A stretch of 34,510 nucleotides of DNA. It comes from Planctomicrobium piriforme. GTDB lineage: Bacteria > Planctomycetota > Planctomycetia > Pirellulales > UBA1268. The stretch spans positions 1-34,510 of the forward strand of contig CAMBUD010000022.1 of the NCBI GenBank assembly GCA_945871035.1, in the 5' to 3' direction. Below are positions 33,678-34,510 of the stretch, piece after piece (position 1 is the first letter of the stretch; each line of letters begins with the position of its first letter). The position numbers and the translations under genes are program-made. A model generated the notes under the pieces. The model worked only from the letters and a program-made list of their open reading frames with translations. It had not been told where the DNA came from and did not search any database.

Positions 33678-34510
33678 ATGAATCTGTTTGTTCGAAACCC
33701 CAAACGTCCCCTGCTGCTTGTGCTGCTCTTGGCTGTGTTTGTCTCTGGCCTGGCTGCAACGGTGGGAGCGGAGCCTTTTTTGCCCAGCGGTGAGCCCGAT
33801 CCAACCAACCCCAATTTGCGGCTCTGGCTGCGGGCAGATTCGGGCATCAAAGACGGGCAGGGTCGCGGTCCTGCCGATGGGGGCTTTGATGGCAGCGTGG
33901 TGGAATGGATCGATCGCTCCGCGCATCATTACGATCTCAAGGCCACGCCGCCAGAGCGTGCCCCGCTCTATGTGCCGCGGCAGATGGCCGCTAGTAATCA
34001 GCCGGTGGTTGCCTTTGCCGGTCGGCAGATTCTTTCTCGCATAAAAGACCCGCTGCACGATCAAGCCGAATCGACTACGGTGATCGTGTTGCAGCAACAG
34101 GCCAGATCTGGAGGCTATGTCTATTCGATTGGGCAGGGCGGAAACACGCGCGAGCTTTTAAATCTGCCTTCGGCTAATCCGTTGGTTTCCTGTCCCACAG
34201 CGCAAAGCTGGCTGGTGTGCACCGCTGCTGGCGAGCGAGGATTAGATTTGGCGTTACCGGTTGCCGGTGATTCTCGCGCCGATGGCAAAAGACCAAAACG
34301 CTTTCGCAAGGAAATCGTTGCTGGTCAGCCGCTGCCTGGCGATGGCGGATCGGAGGGGCGTCTGCGGATCTGCTGGCTCAACTGCGGCCAAAGAATTTCT
34401 AGCGAGCACCACGACGGTACGGGCAATTTTTTGGGTGGCGTTTCTGCTCAGGCTCCACCAGACATGAAGCCGGGCAGCAATAAATGCTTGCCCGAATTCA
34501 CCCTCGGTGG
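33678..34510 (+). CDS. Exported LamG-like (concanavalin-fold) protein, partial at window end
   Basis: The frame is open from ATG 33678 to the window end, 277 codons, so the protein is incomplete at the C-terminus. It has a clear signal peptide (PLLLVLLLAVFVSGLAATVGA, cut before EPFLPSG at residue 32). From about residue 45 the segment NLRLWLRADSGIKDG, then VVEWIDRSAHHYDLKATPP and QPVVAFAGRQILS, matches the start of the LamG-like jelly-roll domains common in planctomycete secreted proteins. Such domains bind sugars or other ligands. It follows the PQQ protein by 60 nt in the same direction, so it may belong to the cluster. No ribosome-binding site of note. Confidence 0.75.
   Translation, partial: MNLFVRNPKRPLLLVLLLAVFVSGLAATVGAEPFLPSGEPDPTNPNLRLWLRADSGIKDGQGRGPADGGFDGSVVEWIDRSAHHYDLKATPPERAPLYVPRQMAASNQPVVAFAGRQILSRIKDPLHDQAESTTVIVLQQQARSGGYVYSIGQGGNTRELLNLPSANPLVSCPTAQSWLVCTAAGERGLDLALPVAGDSRADGKRPKRFRKEIVAGQPLPGDGGSEGRLRICWLNCGQRISSEHHDGTGNFLGGVSAQAPPDMKPGSNKCLPEFTLG

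Overview
The window looks like chromosomal DNA from a planctomycete, possibly a Pirellula-like lineage (inference, moderate confidence). Support comes from the gene content: a MoxR ATPase, DUF58 protein and BatA-like VWA membrane proteins in one long cluster with a prenyltransferase-like barrel protein, plus secreted LamG-like, PQQ-propeller, HEAT-repeat and DUF11-like proteins. Strand switching is frequent and several proteins carry low-complexity linkers. No rRNA, tRNA, CRISPR array, prophage or complete insertion sequence was seen.

Layout. 1-800: the end of a UVR-motif protein, then a textbook sigma-54 promoter driving a small protein of unknown function. 800-3,900: a PPK2-type polyphosphate kinase, a convergent exported DUF11-like protein, and biotin synthase (bioB). 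3,889-7,380 (minus strand): leuC-leuD followed in the same operon by an exported protein and a small TPR-like protein. 7,380-10,270 (minus): a small MITE-like element, a SAM methyltransferase-like gene and a HEAT-repeat lipoprotein. 10,270-13,710: a divergent secreted Gly-rich protein, an intergenic region with hairpins and a second copy of the MITE-like element, an MFS permease (minus) and a TIGR01777-type SDR epimerase (plus). 13,740-16,950: Sua5-type threonylcarbamoyl-AMP synthase with a coupled small protein (minus), divergent from purE-purK (plus).

From 17,220 to the right edge all genes lie on the plus strand and form one tightly packed envelope cluster: prenyltransferase/squalene-oxidase-repeat protein, BatA-like VWA membrane protein, a second VWA/GATase-like membrane protein, a DUF4175-like membrane protein, an exported coiled-coil protein with Pro-rich and collagen-like Gly-X-Y blocks, MoxR ATPase, DUF58 protein, a 1,330-residue exported PQQ-propeller protein, and a LamG-like exported protein cut by the window end. 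Three of these genes overlap their neighbour by ATGA. MoxR, DUF58 and VWA proteins are known elsewhere to work together as chaperone-like assembly or stress systems. Here they probably act on a cell-envelope or exported substrate, and the collagen-like protein is the most unusual partner.

Two further themes stand out. First, short in-frame tandem repeats sit at the N-termini or linkers of exported proteins; the clearest case is the prenyltransferase-like protein, whose start codon and signal peptide are both made of tandem repeats. Second, a MITE-like element with CTAG ends occurs twice, and one copy supplies the stop codon of the MFS permease.
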